Assembly: GCA_016293925.1 (NCBI GenBank)
Contig: JAEDCX010000014.1
Span: 1 to 35,584 of the forward strand
DNA from: Lachnospiraceae bacterium
GTDB lineage: Bacteria; Bacillota; Clostridia; Lachnospirales; Lachnospiraceae
Direction: 5' to 3'
Length of the DNA: 35,584 bases
Positions 15,457 through 23,617 of this stretch are shown one piece after another; within the stretch, counting starts at the first letter, position 1; each line of letters opens with the position of its first letter. The position numbers and the translations under genes are program-made. The notes beneath the pieces are model-generated. The model worked only from the letters and a program-made list of their open reading frames with translations, ran no database searches and was not told the origin of the DNA.

Positions 15457-17643
15457 ATGGCTACAGGAGAAACAACACAGGAAGAAAAGATAGATTACAG
15501 CAAGCTGTATGCACCGAAAAATGCTGTTAAGGTCATTAAGAAGGATGGAAGCAAAGAGGACTTTAACATTCAGAAGGTGATTGACGCGGTGGGCAAGTCC
15601 GCTTACCGTGCCCTGACGAAGTTCACCGATGCGGAGAATCGTGCCATCTGTGAATATGTGATCAACAAGATTGATGATGAACAGATGCAGGATATTCCGA
15701 TTCCGGTGATGCATAACATGGTGGAGAGTGCGTTGGAGAATGTGAAGCCGATTGTGGCCAAGAGTTATCGGAATTACCGGAACTATAAGCAGGATTTTGT
15801 CCGCATGCTGGATGATGTATATAAGAAAAGTCAGGCCATTATGTATATCGGGGACAAAGAGAATGCGAATACGGATTCTGCTCTGGTATCTACCAAGAGA
15901 AGCCTGATCTTCAACCAGCTGAATAAGGAGTTGTATCAGAAATTCTTCCTGACAACCGAGGAGATTCAGGCCTGCCGGGACGGGTATATCTATGTGCATG
16001 ATATGAGCGCAAGAAGGGATACCATGAACTGTTGTCTGTTTAATGTGGCAGAGGTTCTGACCGGCGGTTTTGAGATGGGTAACATCTGGTATAATGAACC
16101 GAAGACGCTGGATACGGCATTTGACGTAATCGGTGATATTGTGCTCAGCGCGGCAAGCCAGCAGTACGGAGGATTTACGGTTCCCGAAGTGGACAAGATT
16201 CTGGAACCGTATGCGGAGAAGTCCTATCAGAAATATATTGATAAATACGAGAAACTCGGAGTGGATTCCGAACTTGCTGCCGCAGAGGCATTGAATGATG
16301 TGAAGCGGGAATTTGAGCAGGGATTCCAGGGGTGGGAATATAAGTTTAATACGGTTGCGTCTTCCAGAGGGGATTATCCCTTTATTACCGTTACGGCTGG
16401 AATCGGAACAGGGAAATTTGCCAAAATGGGCACCATTGCCATGCTGAATGTACGACGCCGCGGGCAGGGAAAGAAAGATCACAAGAAACCTGTTCTTTTC
16501 CCGAAGATTGTGTTCCTGTATGATGAGAACCTCCACGGTCCGGGAAAGGAACTGGAGGATGTGTTCGAGGCCGGCGTAAAATGTTCCGCGAAGACAATGT
16601 ACCCCGACTGGTTATCCCTGACCGGAAAAGGCTATATTGCAAGTATGTACAAACAGTACGGTAAGGTCATCTCTCCGATGGGATGTCGTGCATTCCTGTC
16701 TCCCTGGTATGAGAAGGGGGGAATGCATCCTGCGGATGAGAACGACCAGCCGATTTTCGTAGGCCGTTTCAATATCGGTGCGGTATCCCTGCATCTTCCC
16801 ATGATTTTGGCGAAAGCAAGACATGAGAGCAAGGATTTCTATGAAGTTCTGGACTATTATCTTCAGTTGATCAGACAGCTTCATATCAGGACCTATGCAT
16901 ATCTGGGTGAGATGCGTGCTTCCACCAATCCGCTGGCATATTGTGAGGGCGGTTTCCTGGGCGGTCATCTGAAATTGTCCGATAAGATTAAGCCGATTCT
17001 GAAGGCGGCAACCGCTTCCTTCGGTATTACGGCACTGAATGAACTGCAGATGCTGTATAACGGCAAGTCTCTGGTTGAGGATGGCCAGTTTGCCCTTGAG
17101 GTCATGGAGCACATCAACCAGAAGGTGTCTGAATTCAAGGAAGAGGACGGGAACCTGTATGCGATCTACGGAACACCCGCGGAAAACCTCTGTGGTCTGC
17201 AGGTGAAACAGTTCCGTAAGAAATACGGTATTGTGGAGGGCGTTTCCGACAGGGAATATGTCAGCAACAGCTTCCACTGCCATGTATCGGAGGATATTAC
17301 CCCGATTCAGAAGCAGGATCTGGAAGGCCGTTTCTGGGAATTGTGTAACGGTGGGAAGATTCAGTATGTGAAATATCCGATTGATTACAACATCGAAGCC
17401 GTGAAGACACTGATTCGCAGAGCCATGGAGTTGGGATATTATGAAGGCGTAAACCTGTCCCTTGCATATTGTGATGACTGCGGCCATCAGGAACTTGAGA
17501 TGGATGTGTGTCCTGCCTGCGGCAGCCGTAATCTTACGAAGATTGATCGTATGAACGGTTATCTGTCCTATTCCCGTGTTCATGGAGATACCAGATTGAA
17601 TGACGCGAAGATGGCGGAGATTGCAGAAAGGAAGAGCATGTAA
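15457..17643 (+). CDS. nrdD: Anaerobic ribonucleoside-triphosphate reductase
   Basis: Class III reductase converts NTPs to dNTPs with a glycyl radical, using formate, and works only without oxygen. The 728-residue protein starts with an ATP-cone regulatory domain (about residues 25-110; VIKKDGSKEDFNIQKV). The core follows, including the active-site region MSARRDTMNCCLFN (about 180-195). The C-terminus has a zinc site (Cys672, Cys675, Cys685, Cys688) and the radical loop RMNGYL with Gly701. I chose the ATG at 15457 because GATGGGGG lies just before it; an ATG at 15424 is in frame but lacks such a site. It is co-transcribed with its activase 3 bases downstream, under a NrdR-type promoter. Confidence 0.96.
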   Translation: MATGETTQEEKIDYSKLYAPKNAVKVIKKDGSKEDFNIQKVIDAVGKSAYRALTKFTDAENRAICEYVINKIDDEQMQDIPIPVMHNMVESALENVKPIVAKSYRNYRNYKQDFVRMLDDVYKKSQAIMYIGDKENANTDSALVSTKRSLIFNQLNKELYQKFFLTTEEIQACRDGYIYVHDMSARRDTMNCCLFNVAEVLTGGFEMGNIWYNEPKTLDTAFDVIGDIVLSAASQQYGGFTVPEVDKILEPYAEKSYQKYIDKYEKLGVDSELAAAEALNDVKREFEQGFQGWEYKFNTVASSRGDYPFITVTAGIGTGKFAKMGTIAMLNVRRRGQGKKDHKKPVLFPKIVFLYDENLHGPGKELEDVFEAGVKCSAKTMYPDWLSLTGKGYIASMYKQYGKVISPMGCRAFLSPWYEKGGMHPADENDQPIFVGRFNIGAVSLHLPMILAKARHESKDFYEVLDYYLQLIRQLHIRTYAYLGEMRASTNPLAYCEGGFLGGHLKLSDKIKPILKAATASFGITALNELQMLYNGKSLVEDGQFALEVMEHINQKVSEFKEEDGNLYAIYGTPAENLCGLQVKQFRKKYGIVEGVSDREYVSNSFHCHVSEDITPIQKQDLEGRFWELCNGGKIQYVKYPIDYNIEAVKTLIRRAMELGYYEGVNLSLAYCDDCGHQELEMDVCPACGSRNLTKIDRMNGYLSYSRVHGDTRLNDAKMAEIAERKSM

Positions 17644-17646
17644 CCT

Positions 17647-18153
17647 ATGAGATACCACAATATAACAAAAGACGACATGAAGAACGGCGACGGGCTTCGC
17701 GTTGTATTATGGGTGGCAGGCTGTTCCCATTGCTGTAAAGGCTGTCAGAATCCCATTACCTGGGATCCGAACGGCGGTTTGGAATTCGATGAAGCTGCGA
17801 AGCAGGAGATTTATGAACAGCTGGACAAAAGCTATATCTCCGGGATTACGTTCTCCGGCGGAGATCCGCTTCATTCCGCAAACAGAACCGGCATCAGGGC
17901 GCTTGCCGCTGAGATCAAAGAGAAATACCCGGAGAAAACAATCTGGTTATATACGGGAGACAGTTGGGAGAATATCTATCATTATCCGGTCATGAAATAT
18001 GTGGATGTGCTGGTTGACGGGGAGTTTCGCCTTGAGGAACTGGACACCAAACTCCGTTGGAAGGGGAGCAGGAATCAGAGGGTCATTGATGTACAGAAAA
18101 CACTGAAACAGATCGATCCCCTGGTTCCGGTAATTCATTGTCCGGAATATTAA
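17647..18153 (+). CDS. nrdG: Anaerobic ribonucleotide reductase activating protein (radical SAM)
   Basis: NrdG uses S-adenosylmethionine and a [4Fe-4S] cluster to place the glycyl radical on NrdD. The 168-residue length is normal. The cluster motif CX3CX2C is Cys26, Cys30 and Cys33 (GCSHCCKGCQNP), and the SAM-binding GGDPL follows in ITFSGGDPLHSAN. LYTGDSWE and DVLVDGEF are also family features. The start ATG is 3 bases after the nrdD stop, with AGGAAGAG inside the end of nrdD. The order nrdD-nrdG is the usual one. Confidence 0.96.
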   Translation: MRYHNITKDDMKNGDGLRVVLWVAGCSHCCKGCQNPITWDPNGGLEFDEAAKQEIYEQLDKSYISGITFSGGDPLHSANRTGIRALAAEIKEKYPEKTIWLYTGDSWENIYHYPVMKYVDVLVDGEFRLEELDTKLRWKGSRNQRVIDVQKTLKQIDPLVPVIHCPEY

Positions 18154-18188
18154 TTACGATATATAGCTTAAATGGAACAGAGGTCATT

Positions 18189-18701
18189 ATGAAACGTATC
18201 GCACAGTTTGAAAAAGTAACGAAATCCAGATTTCTGGAGGATTTTGCCAAGAATTTCCCGGACTACAAGGAGGAAGAGATTGTTCATATCTATGAGAATC
18301 TGAAACTTCCGCAGAGAGCCACCTCAGGATCTGCCGGATATGATTTCTATGCGCCGGTTACCATCAATCTGGCTCCGGGGCAGATCTGTACGATTCCGAC
18401 AGGAATCCGTGTGAAGATCGACGAGGGGTGGGTGCTGAAATTATACCCCAGAAGCGGGCTTGGATTCAAATACCGTCTTCAGCTGAATAACACGGTCGGC
18501 ATCATTGACAGTGATTACTATGCGTCGGACAATGAAGGGCATATTTTCGCCAAGCTGACCAATGATACGAAGGAGAACAAGAGTCTCCGGATTGAAGTCG
18601 GTCAGGGATTTATGCAGGGTATTTTCGTGGAGTATGGTATTACGGTTGATGATGAAGTGATCGAAACGAGAAACGGCGGATTCGGGTCTACAACAAAATA
18701 G
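18189..18701 (+). CDS. dut: dUTP diphosphatase
   Basis: It hydrolyses dUTP to dUMP and diphosphate, keeping uracil out of DNA and supplying dUMP for thymidylate. The 170-residue protein has the five trimeric dUTPase motifs: ATSGSAGYDF, PRSGLGFKY, LNNTVGIIDSDY with the catalytic Asp, GQGFMQGIF and the C-terminal NGGFGSTTK. Motif 5 differs slightly from the usual RGSGGFGSTG. An N-terminal extension of about 37 residues (helical, charged) precedes motif 1 and is longer than in standard enzymes. The ATG at 18189 has AGAGG upstream. It lies 35 bases after nrdG, so it probably shares that operon and its dNTP-responsive control. Confidence 0.93.
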   Translation: MKRIAQFEKVTKSRFLEDFAKNFPDYKEEEIVHIYENLKLPQRATSGSAGYDFYAPVTINLAPGQICTIPTGIRVKIDEGWVLKLYPRSGLGFKYRLQLNNTVGIIDSDYYASDNEGHIFAKLTNDTKENKSLRIEVGQGFMQGIFVEYGITVDDEVIETRNGGFGSTTK

Positions 18702-18718
18702 TCGGGTTTCCCACAAAA

Positions 18719-18746
18719 TGAATATACTTAAAATTCATTCATACGA
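18719..18746 (+). promoter_or_regulatory. Possible sporulation promoter before the germination gene
   Basis: TGAATA (18719-18724) and CATACGA (18740-18746) resemble sigma-G/sigma-E elements. The 15-base spacing is short for sigma-G, and read as sigma-E (13 bases) the -10 is imperfect. It would place transcription start upstream of the hairpin at 18780-18813. Confidence 0.3.
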
Positions 18747-18779
18747 ATTGCTCCGGCAGAACGCGTATGAGTATAGTTT

Positions 18780-18818
18780 GCTCCTTTTCGGATATCCTAT
18801 CCTGGAAAGGAGCTTTTT
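18780..18818 (+). terminator. Terminator-like hairpin containing the next gene's ribosome site
   Basis: GCTCCTTTTC (18780-18789) pairs with GGAAAGGAGC (18804-18813), with one G-U pair, and is followed by TTTTT (18814-18818). This is the form of an intrinsic terminator for nrdD-nrdG-dut. The 3' arm also holds AAAGGAG, the only good ribosome site for the ATG at 18821, so the structure may also block its translation. Confidence 0.7.
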
Positions 18819-18820
18819 GT

Positions 18821-20224
18821 ATGCCGAATGTGAGTCTGAATCTGGATGAGAACATAAGAATCATCAATGAATATATGAAACCGGAGCAAAGCTTTGATCT
18901 GGTATATCGAAACATTCTGGTTGGTGAGCGAAATGCCTGCTTTCTGGTGGTGGATGGATTCTGCAAGGATGAACTGATGCAGAAAATCCTGCAATATCTC
19001 ATGGACCTGAAAAAAGAAGATCTGAATGTGGATATGGATCGGCTGCTGGAAAGATTCATTCCGTATGTGGAGGTGGAAAAGGAGCAGGATTTCGAAAAGA
19101 TCGAGACAATGATTTTGAGCGGAATGTTTGCCCTGTTTGTGGACGGATTTGATCATTGCATTCTGATTGACGCGAGAGAGTATCCCTCCCGCAGCATCGG
19201 TGAGCCGGACAAGGACAAAGCCCTGCGCGGTTCCAAGGACGGTTTCGTGGAAACGCTGATTTTCAATACCGCACTGATCCGGAGACGGATCAGAAGCAGT
19301 GCGCTGCGCATGGAACATCAGACGGTAGGCAGCGTATCGAAAACGGATGTGGTTATGTGTTATATGGATGACCGGGTAGACAGGAAACTGCTGGAGACAA
19401 TCCGACAGAGAATGTCCCGGATCCGGGTGGAATCCCTGACGATGAATCAGCAGAGTCTGGCGGAATGTCTGCTGCCGCATAAATGGATCAATCCCTTTCC
19501 CAAGTATCGGTTTACGGAACGGCCGGATACAGCTGCGGCACAGATTATGGAAGGAAATGTGATTCTGCTGGTGGACAATTCTCCCCAGGCGATCATCACA
19601 CCGGTCGCCCTGTGGGATCTGATGGAGGAAGCGGATGATTATTATTTTCCGCCGATTACGGGAACTTATCTGCGGTGGACAAGACTGTTTATCATGGTCA
19701 TCAATTATCTGATTACACCGCTTTATCTGCTTTTTGCCCAGCATCCGGAATGGGTCGGTAACACGTTTCGTTTCATCATTCTGGAGGAGGAAGTGAATAT
19801 CCCGATCATCTGGCAGTTTCTGATGCTGGAAATTGCCATAGACGGTCTCAGGCTTGCAGCCGTCAATACACCGAATATGCTGAGTACGCCGTTGTCTGTT
19901 ATGGCAGCGCTTGTATTGGGCGAGTTCGCAGTCAGCAGCGGATGGTTCTCCTATCCCGTGATGCTCTATATGGCCTTTGTTGCCATCGCAGGTTTTACCA
20001 ACGCAAACTATGAACTGGGGTATGCCGTCAAATTCATGCGTATCATCACCCTGATTCTGACCGCGTTGTTTGATGTGTGGGGCTTTATTGCCGGAGTGAT
20101 AATCAACCTCCTGTGTCTGGCCGGGAATCGTGTGCTGGGCGGATATTCCTATCTGCGTCCGCTGATTCCCTTTCACGGGCGTAAACTGATGCGGGTGTTG
20201 TTCCGAAGAAGACTGAAAGGATAG
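18821..20224 (+). CDS. GerA/SpoVAF-family spore germination membrane protein
   Basis: This 467-residue protein is homologous to the A subunit of GerA germinant receptors. It has a soluble N-terminal part (about residues 1-270, with GSVSKTDVVMCYMDDRVD and GNVILLVDNSPQAI) and five or six membrane helices (about 285-440), including PFRF-like and RLAAVNTPNMLSTPLSVM segments. It ends in a basic tail. No B (GerAB) or C (GerAC) subunit gene is next to it, which fits the SpoVAF branch; in B. subtilis SpoVAF forms an ion channel with FigP that amplifies germination. Assignment to SpoVAF rather than an orphan GerAA is inference. The start ATG has AAAGGAG, which lies in the hairpin at 18780-18813. Expression should be in the forespore. 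Confidence 0.85.
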   Translation: MPNVSLNLDENIRIINEYMKPEQSFDLVYRNILVGERNACFLVVDGFCKDELMQKILQYLMDLKKEDLNVDMDRLLERFIPYVEVEKEQDFEKIETMILSGMFALFVDGFDHCILIDAREYPSRSIGEPDKDKALRGSKDGFVETLIFNTALIRRRIRSSALRMEHQTVGSVSKTDVVMCYMDDRVDRKLLETIRQRMSRIRVESLTMNQQSLAECLLPHKWINPFPKYRFTERPDTAAAQIMEGNVILLVDNSPQAIITPVALWDLMEEADDYYFPPITGTYLRWTRLFIMVINYLITPLYLLFAQHPEWVGNTFRFIILEEEVNIPIIWQFLMLEIAIDGLRLAAVNTPNMLSTPLSVMAALVLGEFAVSSGWFSYPVMLYMAFVAIAGFTNANYELGYAVKFMRIITLILTALFDVWGFIAGVIINLLCLAGNRVLGGYSYLRPLIPFHGRKLMRVLFRRRLKG

Positions 20225-20257
20225 GGATACGGCATTGCTCCGGGTTCCATTCCCGTA

Positions 20258-20286
20258 TTGACAGCAGACAGATGAGATATTACAAT
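20258..20286 (+). promoter_or_regulatory. Sigma-A promoter of the symporter gene
   Basis: TTGACA (20258-20263), a 17-base spacer and TACAAT (20281-20286) are close to consensus. Directly downstream, TTAATGC (20287-20293) and GCGTTAA (20300-20306) form an inverted repeat over the predicted start site, a likely operator. Confidence 0.8.
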
Positions 20287-20348
20287 TTAATGCGTAGAAG
20301 CGTTAAAACTGAAAAGCGCAAAATTGTTTGAATACGGGGGAGTAAACG

Positions 20349-21911
20349 ATGATACTGAAGATCAGTCTTCTCGTGGTTTTTTTCGCAGTCATGCTGACTG
20401 TGGGAATTCTGTCACGGAAAAGAGCACGAAACGTCAATGATTTTATTCTGGGAGGGAGAACCGTCGGACCTTGGCTCACTGCGTTTGCCTATGGAACCAG
20501 TTATTTTTCGGCAGTGGTTTTTGTTGGATATGCGGGACAGTTCGGATGGAAATTCGGAATCGCATCCACCTGGATCGGCATCGGGAACGCATTTATCGGA
20601 TGCCTCCTGGCCTGGGTGCTGATGGGACGCCGTACCAGAATTATGACACATAAGCTGAAGGCATCCACCATGCCGGATTTCTTCGGGAAACGATATGAGA
20701 GTAATGCTTTGAAAATTGCGGCATCTGCCATTGCATTTGTGTTTCTGATCCCGTATACGGCATCCGTGTATAACGGTTTGTCCAAATTGTTCGGGAAGGC
20801 TTTTGATATTCCCTATGAATATTGTGTGATTGCCATGGCCGTTCTGACCGGTGTGTATGTCATTATCGGCGGATACATGGCAACCGCAATCAATGACTTT
20901 ATCCAGGGGATTATCATGCTGTTCGGTATCGTTGCGGTTATTGTGGCGGTTTTGAAAGGCCAGGGAGGATTTATGGAAGCGATCCGAAGTTTGTCGGAGA
21001 TAGAGAGTGATGTTCCTGCAACCATGGGTCAGCAGGGGGCGTTCACGTCCTTCTTCGGAACGGATCCCGTGAATCTGCTGGGGGTGATCGTGCTGACCAG
21101 TCTCGGAACCTGGGGACTGCCGCAGATGGTACACAAATTCTATGCAATCAAGGATGAGAAGGCGATCAAAACCGGAACCATCGTATCCCTTTTCTTCGCG
21201 ATTGTGGTTTCCGGCGGATGCTATTTCCTGGGCGGCTTCGGCCGTCTGTTTGACGGTCCCGCAATCTACAAGGATCCGGAGATGACGAAGGTGGCATATG
21301 ACTCCATCGTTCCGGAGATGCTGTCGACCCTGCCGGATATCCTGATTGGCATTGTGATTGTTCTGGTACTCAGTGCCTCCATGTCCACCTTATCATCATT
21401 GGTGCTTACATCCTCATCCACATTGACGCTGGATTTCCTGAAGGGAACCGTGATCAAGAAGATGGATGATAAGAAACAACTTTTGATTATGAGAATCATG
21501 ATTGTATTCTTCATCGTGCTTTCCGTAGTTATCGCATTGGATCCGCCCACCTTTATTGCACAGCTGATGGGCATTTCCTGGGGCGCTCTGGCAGGTGCAT
21601 TTCTGGCACCGTTCCTCTACGGACTGTATTCCAGGAGAATCACGAAAGCAGCGGTCTGGGCAAGTTTTGCCTGTGGTGTAGGACTGACGGTATCCAACAT
21701 GTACCTGAAATTCATTGCGTCACCGATCAATGCGGGAGCAATTGCAATGATCCTGGGACTGATCATCGTTCCGATTGTCAGTCTGGTGACCCCGAAAATG
21801 AAAAAGGAAACCGTGGAAGAAATATTCTCCTGTTACAATGAAAAAGTGGAAGTGGCGGAAAAATTTGTATTGACAGATCTTGACAGACAGGAAGACAAAC
21901 AGGAAGAATAG
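20349..21911 (+). CDS. Sodium:solute symporter (SSS family)
   Basis: This 520-residue membrane transporter of the PutP/SSS family couples sodium to solute uptake. Family features include DFILGGRTVGPWLTAFAYGTSYFSAVVFVG (about residues 31-60), GGYMATAINDFIQGIIM (about 175-195, the sodium-binding region), SLGTWGLPQMVHKFYAIKD (about 250-270) and SASMSTLSSLVLTSSSTLTLD (about 335-360). About 13 hydrophobic segments are present, with a charged cytoplasmic tail. The substrate (amino acid, organic acid or sugar) cannot be told from sequence. It has its own promoter with a possible operator and a terminator at 21948-21981, so it is a single-gene unit. Confidence 0.93.
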   Translation: MILKISLLVVFFAVMLTVGILSRKRARNVNDFILGGRTVGPWLTAFAYGTSYFSAVVFVGYAGQFGWKFGIASTWIGIGNAFIGCLLAWVLMGRRTRIMTHKLKASTMPDFFGKRYESNALKIAASAIAFVFLIPYTASVYNGLSKLFGKAFDIPYEYCVIAMAVLTGVYVIIGGYMATAINDFIQGIIMLFGIVAVIVAVLKGQGGFMEAIRSLSEIESDVPATMGQQGAFTSFFGTDPVNLLGVIVLTSLGTWGLPQMVHKFYAIKDEKAIKTGTIVSLFFAIVVSGGCYFLGGFGRLFDGPAIYKDPEMTKVAYDSIVPEMLSTLPDILIGIVIVLVLSASMSTLSSLVLTSSSTLTLDFLKGTVIKKMDDKKQLLIMRIMIVFFIVLSVVIALDPPTFIAQLMGISWGALAGAFLAPFLYGLYSRRITKAAVWASFACGVGLTVSNMYLKFIASPINAGAIAMILGLIIVPIVSLVTPKMKKETVEEIFSCYNEKVEVAEKFVLTDLDRQEDKQEE

Positions 21912-21947
21912 TGCAGGAATAAATTGCGTGCAGATTCGAAACATGAA

Positions 21948-21981
21948 AAGGCTTGCGGATTTGAGGTTCGCAGGCCTTTTT
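21948..21981 (+). terminator. Intrinsic terminator after the symporter
   Basis: AAGGCTTGCG (21948-21957) pairs with CGCAGGCCTT (21969-21978), with one G-U pair and an 11-nt loop. The T run ends at 21981. Confidence 0.85.
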
Positions 21982-21986
21982 ATCCC

Positions 21987-22015
21987 TTGAAATCTATTCT
22001 TTTTTGTGCCATAAT
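21987..22015 (+). promoter_or_regulatory. Sigma-A-type promoter of the hydrogenase gene
   Basis: TTGAAA (21987-21992), a 17-base spacer and CATAAT (22010-22015) lie about 50 bases before the hydrogenase ATG. Confidence 0.6.
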
Positions 22016-22065
22016 AGAGTGCACTGATTTGGTAATATGATTTGATAAGATGAATGGAGTCAGAT

Positions 22066-23565
22066 ATGCGAGGAATAGATACGCAGGTCAGAAAAGCAAG
22101 ACGTCGCATTTTCAAAGAAGTAGCCAATATTGCCTATCATTCCACCAATCTTGTGGATGATATGGAGGCGCTTCCGTATAAACTTGTGAATACGGATGAA
22201 TCCGAATATTGGGAGAGTATATATCGGGAACGGGCGGTTGTCCGGGAACGTACCCGTCTGGCAATGGGAATGTCCCTCCGTCCGGAGAATGCACCGGTTC
22301 ATGTGAGTCAGGGTGTGGAAGAGAGCGCCATCTCAGAGAAGTATTATGAACCGCCGCTGATGCAGGTGATTCCCTCCGCATGCAATGCATGTCCGGAGAA
22401 CCGTTACGAAGTGACCAATCTGTGCATGGGCTGTCTGGCACATCCCTGCAGAGAGGTCTGCCCACGGGGCGCCATCTCCATGAAAAACGGGAAATCCGTG
22501 ATCGATCAGGAGAAGTGCATTAAGTGCGGTAAATGTAAGAATATTTGTCCCTATGATGCCATCTCCCATCAGGTGAGACCCTGCCATGGAGCCTGTGGTG
22601 TGGGGGCAATTGAGAGTGATAAGCATGGAAGGGCATCCATCAATCCGGACAAATGTGTTTCCTGCGGTATGTGCATGGTTAGCTGTCCCTTTGGCGCCAT
22701 TGCCGATAAATCCCAGATTTTTCAGTTGATTCGCGCGATCCTGTCCGGGCGTAAGATTATTGCACAGGTTGCACCTTCCTTTGTAGGACAGTTTGGTCCC
22801 GGCGTAACACCGGAGATATTCAAAACTGCATTGAAGCAGCTGGGATTTGCTGATGTGTATGAGACTGCGATCGGAGCCGATATGGGCTGTATTGCGGAAG
22901 CAAAGCATTATGTAGAGCATGTGGCGACGGGAGAACAGGCATTTTCTCTCACCTCCTGTTGTCCGTCCTGGAGTATGCTGGCCAAGAAGTTCTTCCCGGA
23001 GACCATTTCCTCCATCAGCAATGAACTGACGCCTATGGTGGCAACGGCCCGTAAGATTAAGGAGGAGCATCCGGATGCGGAGGTAGTTTTCATCGGTCCG
23101 TGTGCGGCCAAGAAGCTGGAAGCCATGCGGAGAACCGTCCGCAGTGACGTTGATTTTGTCATTACCTTTGAAGAACTGGCAGGTATGTTTGAAGCCAAGG
23201 ATATCCACCTGGAAGAGATCGAGCCTGCGGAGGTGGTTGCAGATGCCACCGCAGCCGGTCGCGGATATGGTGTTGCCGGCGGCGTTGCATCCGCCATTGA
23301 AGATGTCATTCATGCATATTATCCCGATGTGGAGGTTCATATTGAACATGCGGAGGGGCTTGCGGATTGTAAGAAGATGCTAATGCTTGCCAAGGCCGGT
23401 AAGAAGAACGGATGCCTGATCGAAGGAATGGGCTGCCCGGGGGGCTGTGTTGCCGGAGCCGGTACCAACATTGCGATTGACAAGGCTACGAAGGAGCTGC
23501 TGGCATTCAAGAATAATACAGAACAGAAGCTTCCGGAGAATGTTCCGGAAGGGAATACTGTGTGA
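22066..23565 (+). CDS. [FeFe]-hydrogenase, group B-like, with three ferredoxin-type cluster sites
   Basis: This 499-residue iron-sulfur protein has an N-terminal cysteine-rich region (about residues 105-225) with CMGCLAHPCREVCP, CIKCGKCKNICP and CVSCGMCMVSCP cluster motifs. The hydrogenase H-domain follows. H-cluster motifs are L1 TSCCPSW (Cys298, Cys299), L2 GPCAAKKLE (Cys346) and L3 EGMGCPGGCVAG (Cys457, Cys461). The L1 and L3 forms differ from prototypical group A enzymes (TSCCPGW, ExMACPGGC) and fit group B. Group A members evolve H2 from ferredoxin; the role of group B is less clear. No maturation genes (hydE, hydF, hydG) or partner subunits are adjacent. The ATG at 22066 is chosen for GGAG six bases upstream; one at 22054 is in frame. 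Confidence 0.9.
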   Translation: MRGIDTQVRKARRRIFKEVANIAYHSTNLVDDMEALPYKLVNTDESEYWESIYRERAVVRERTRLAMGMSLRPENAPVHVSQGVEESAISEKYYEPPLMQVIPSACNACPENRYEVTNLCMGCLAHPCREVCPRGAISMKNGKSVIDQEKCIKCGKCKNICPYDAISHQVRPCHGACGVGAIESDKHGRASINPDKCVSCGMCMVSCPFGAIADKSQIFQLIRAILSGRKIIAQVAPSFVGQFGPGVTPEIFKTALKQLGFADVYETAIGADMGCIAEAKHYVEHVATGEQAFSLTSCCPSWSMLAKKFFPETISSISNELTPMVATARKIKEEHPDAEVVFIGPCAAKKLEAMRRTVRSDVDFVITFEELAGMFEAKDIHLEEIEPAEVVADATAAGRGYGVAGGVASAIEDVIHAYYPDVEVHIEHAEGLADCKKMLMLAKAGKKNGCLIEGMGCPGGCVAGAGTNIAIDKATKELLAFKNNTEQKLPENVPEGNTV

Positions 23566-23617
23566 ATCATGACCTGCTTCCGGTTACGGGGACAGGCAGA
23601 AAGGATTGGAAAGAGGA

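Noticed and set aside
14302..16536. A minus-strand open frame of 744 codons
   Set aside because: It is antisense to the WYL regulator and nrdD, both strongly supported, and its product is His/Ile/Arg-rich with no family pattern.
23530..23551. Inverted repeat CTTCCGGA/TCCGGAAG at the end of the hydrogenase gene as a terminator
   Set aside because: It lies inside coding sequence and no T tract follows it.
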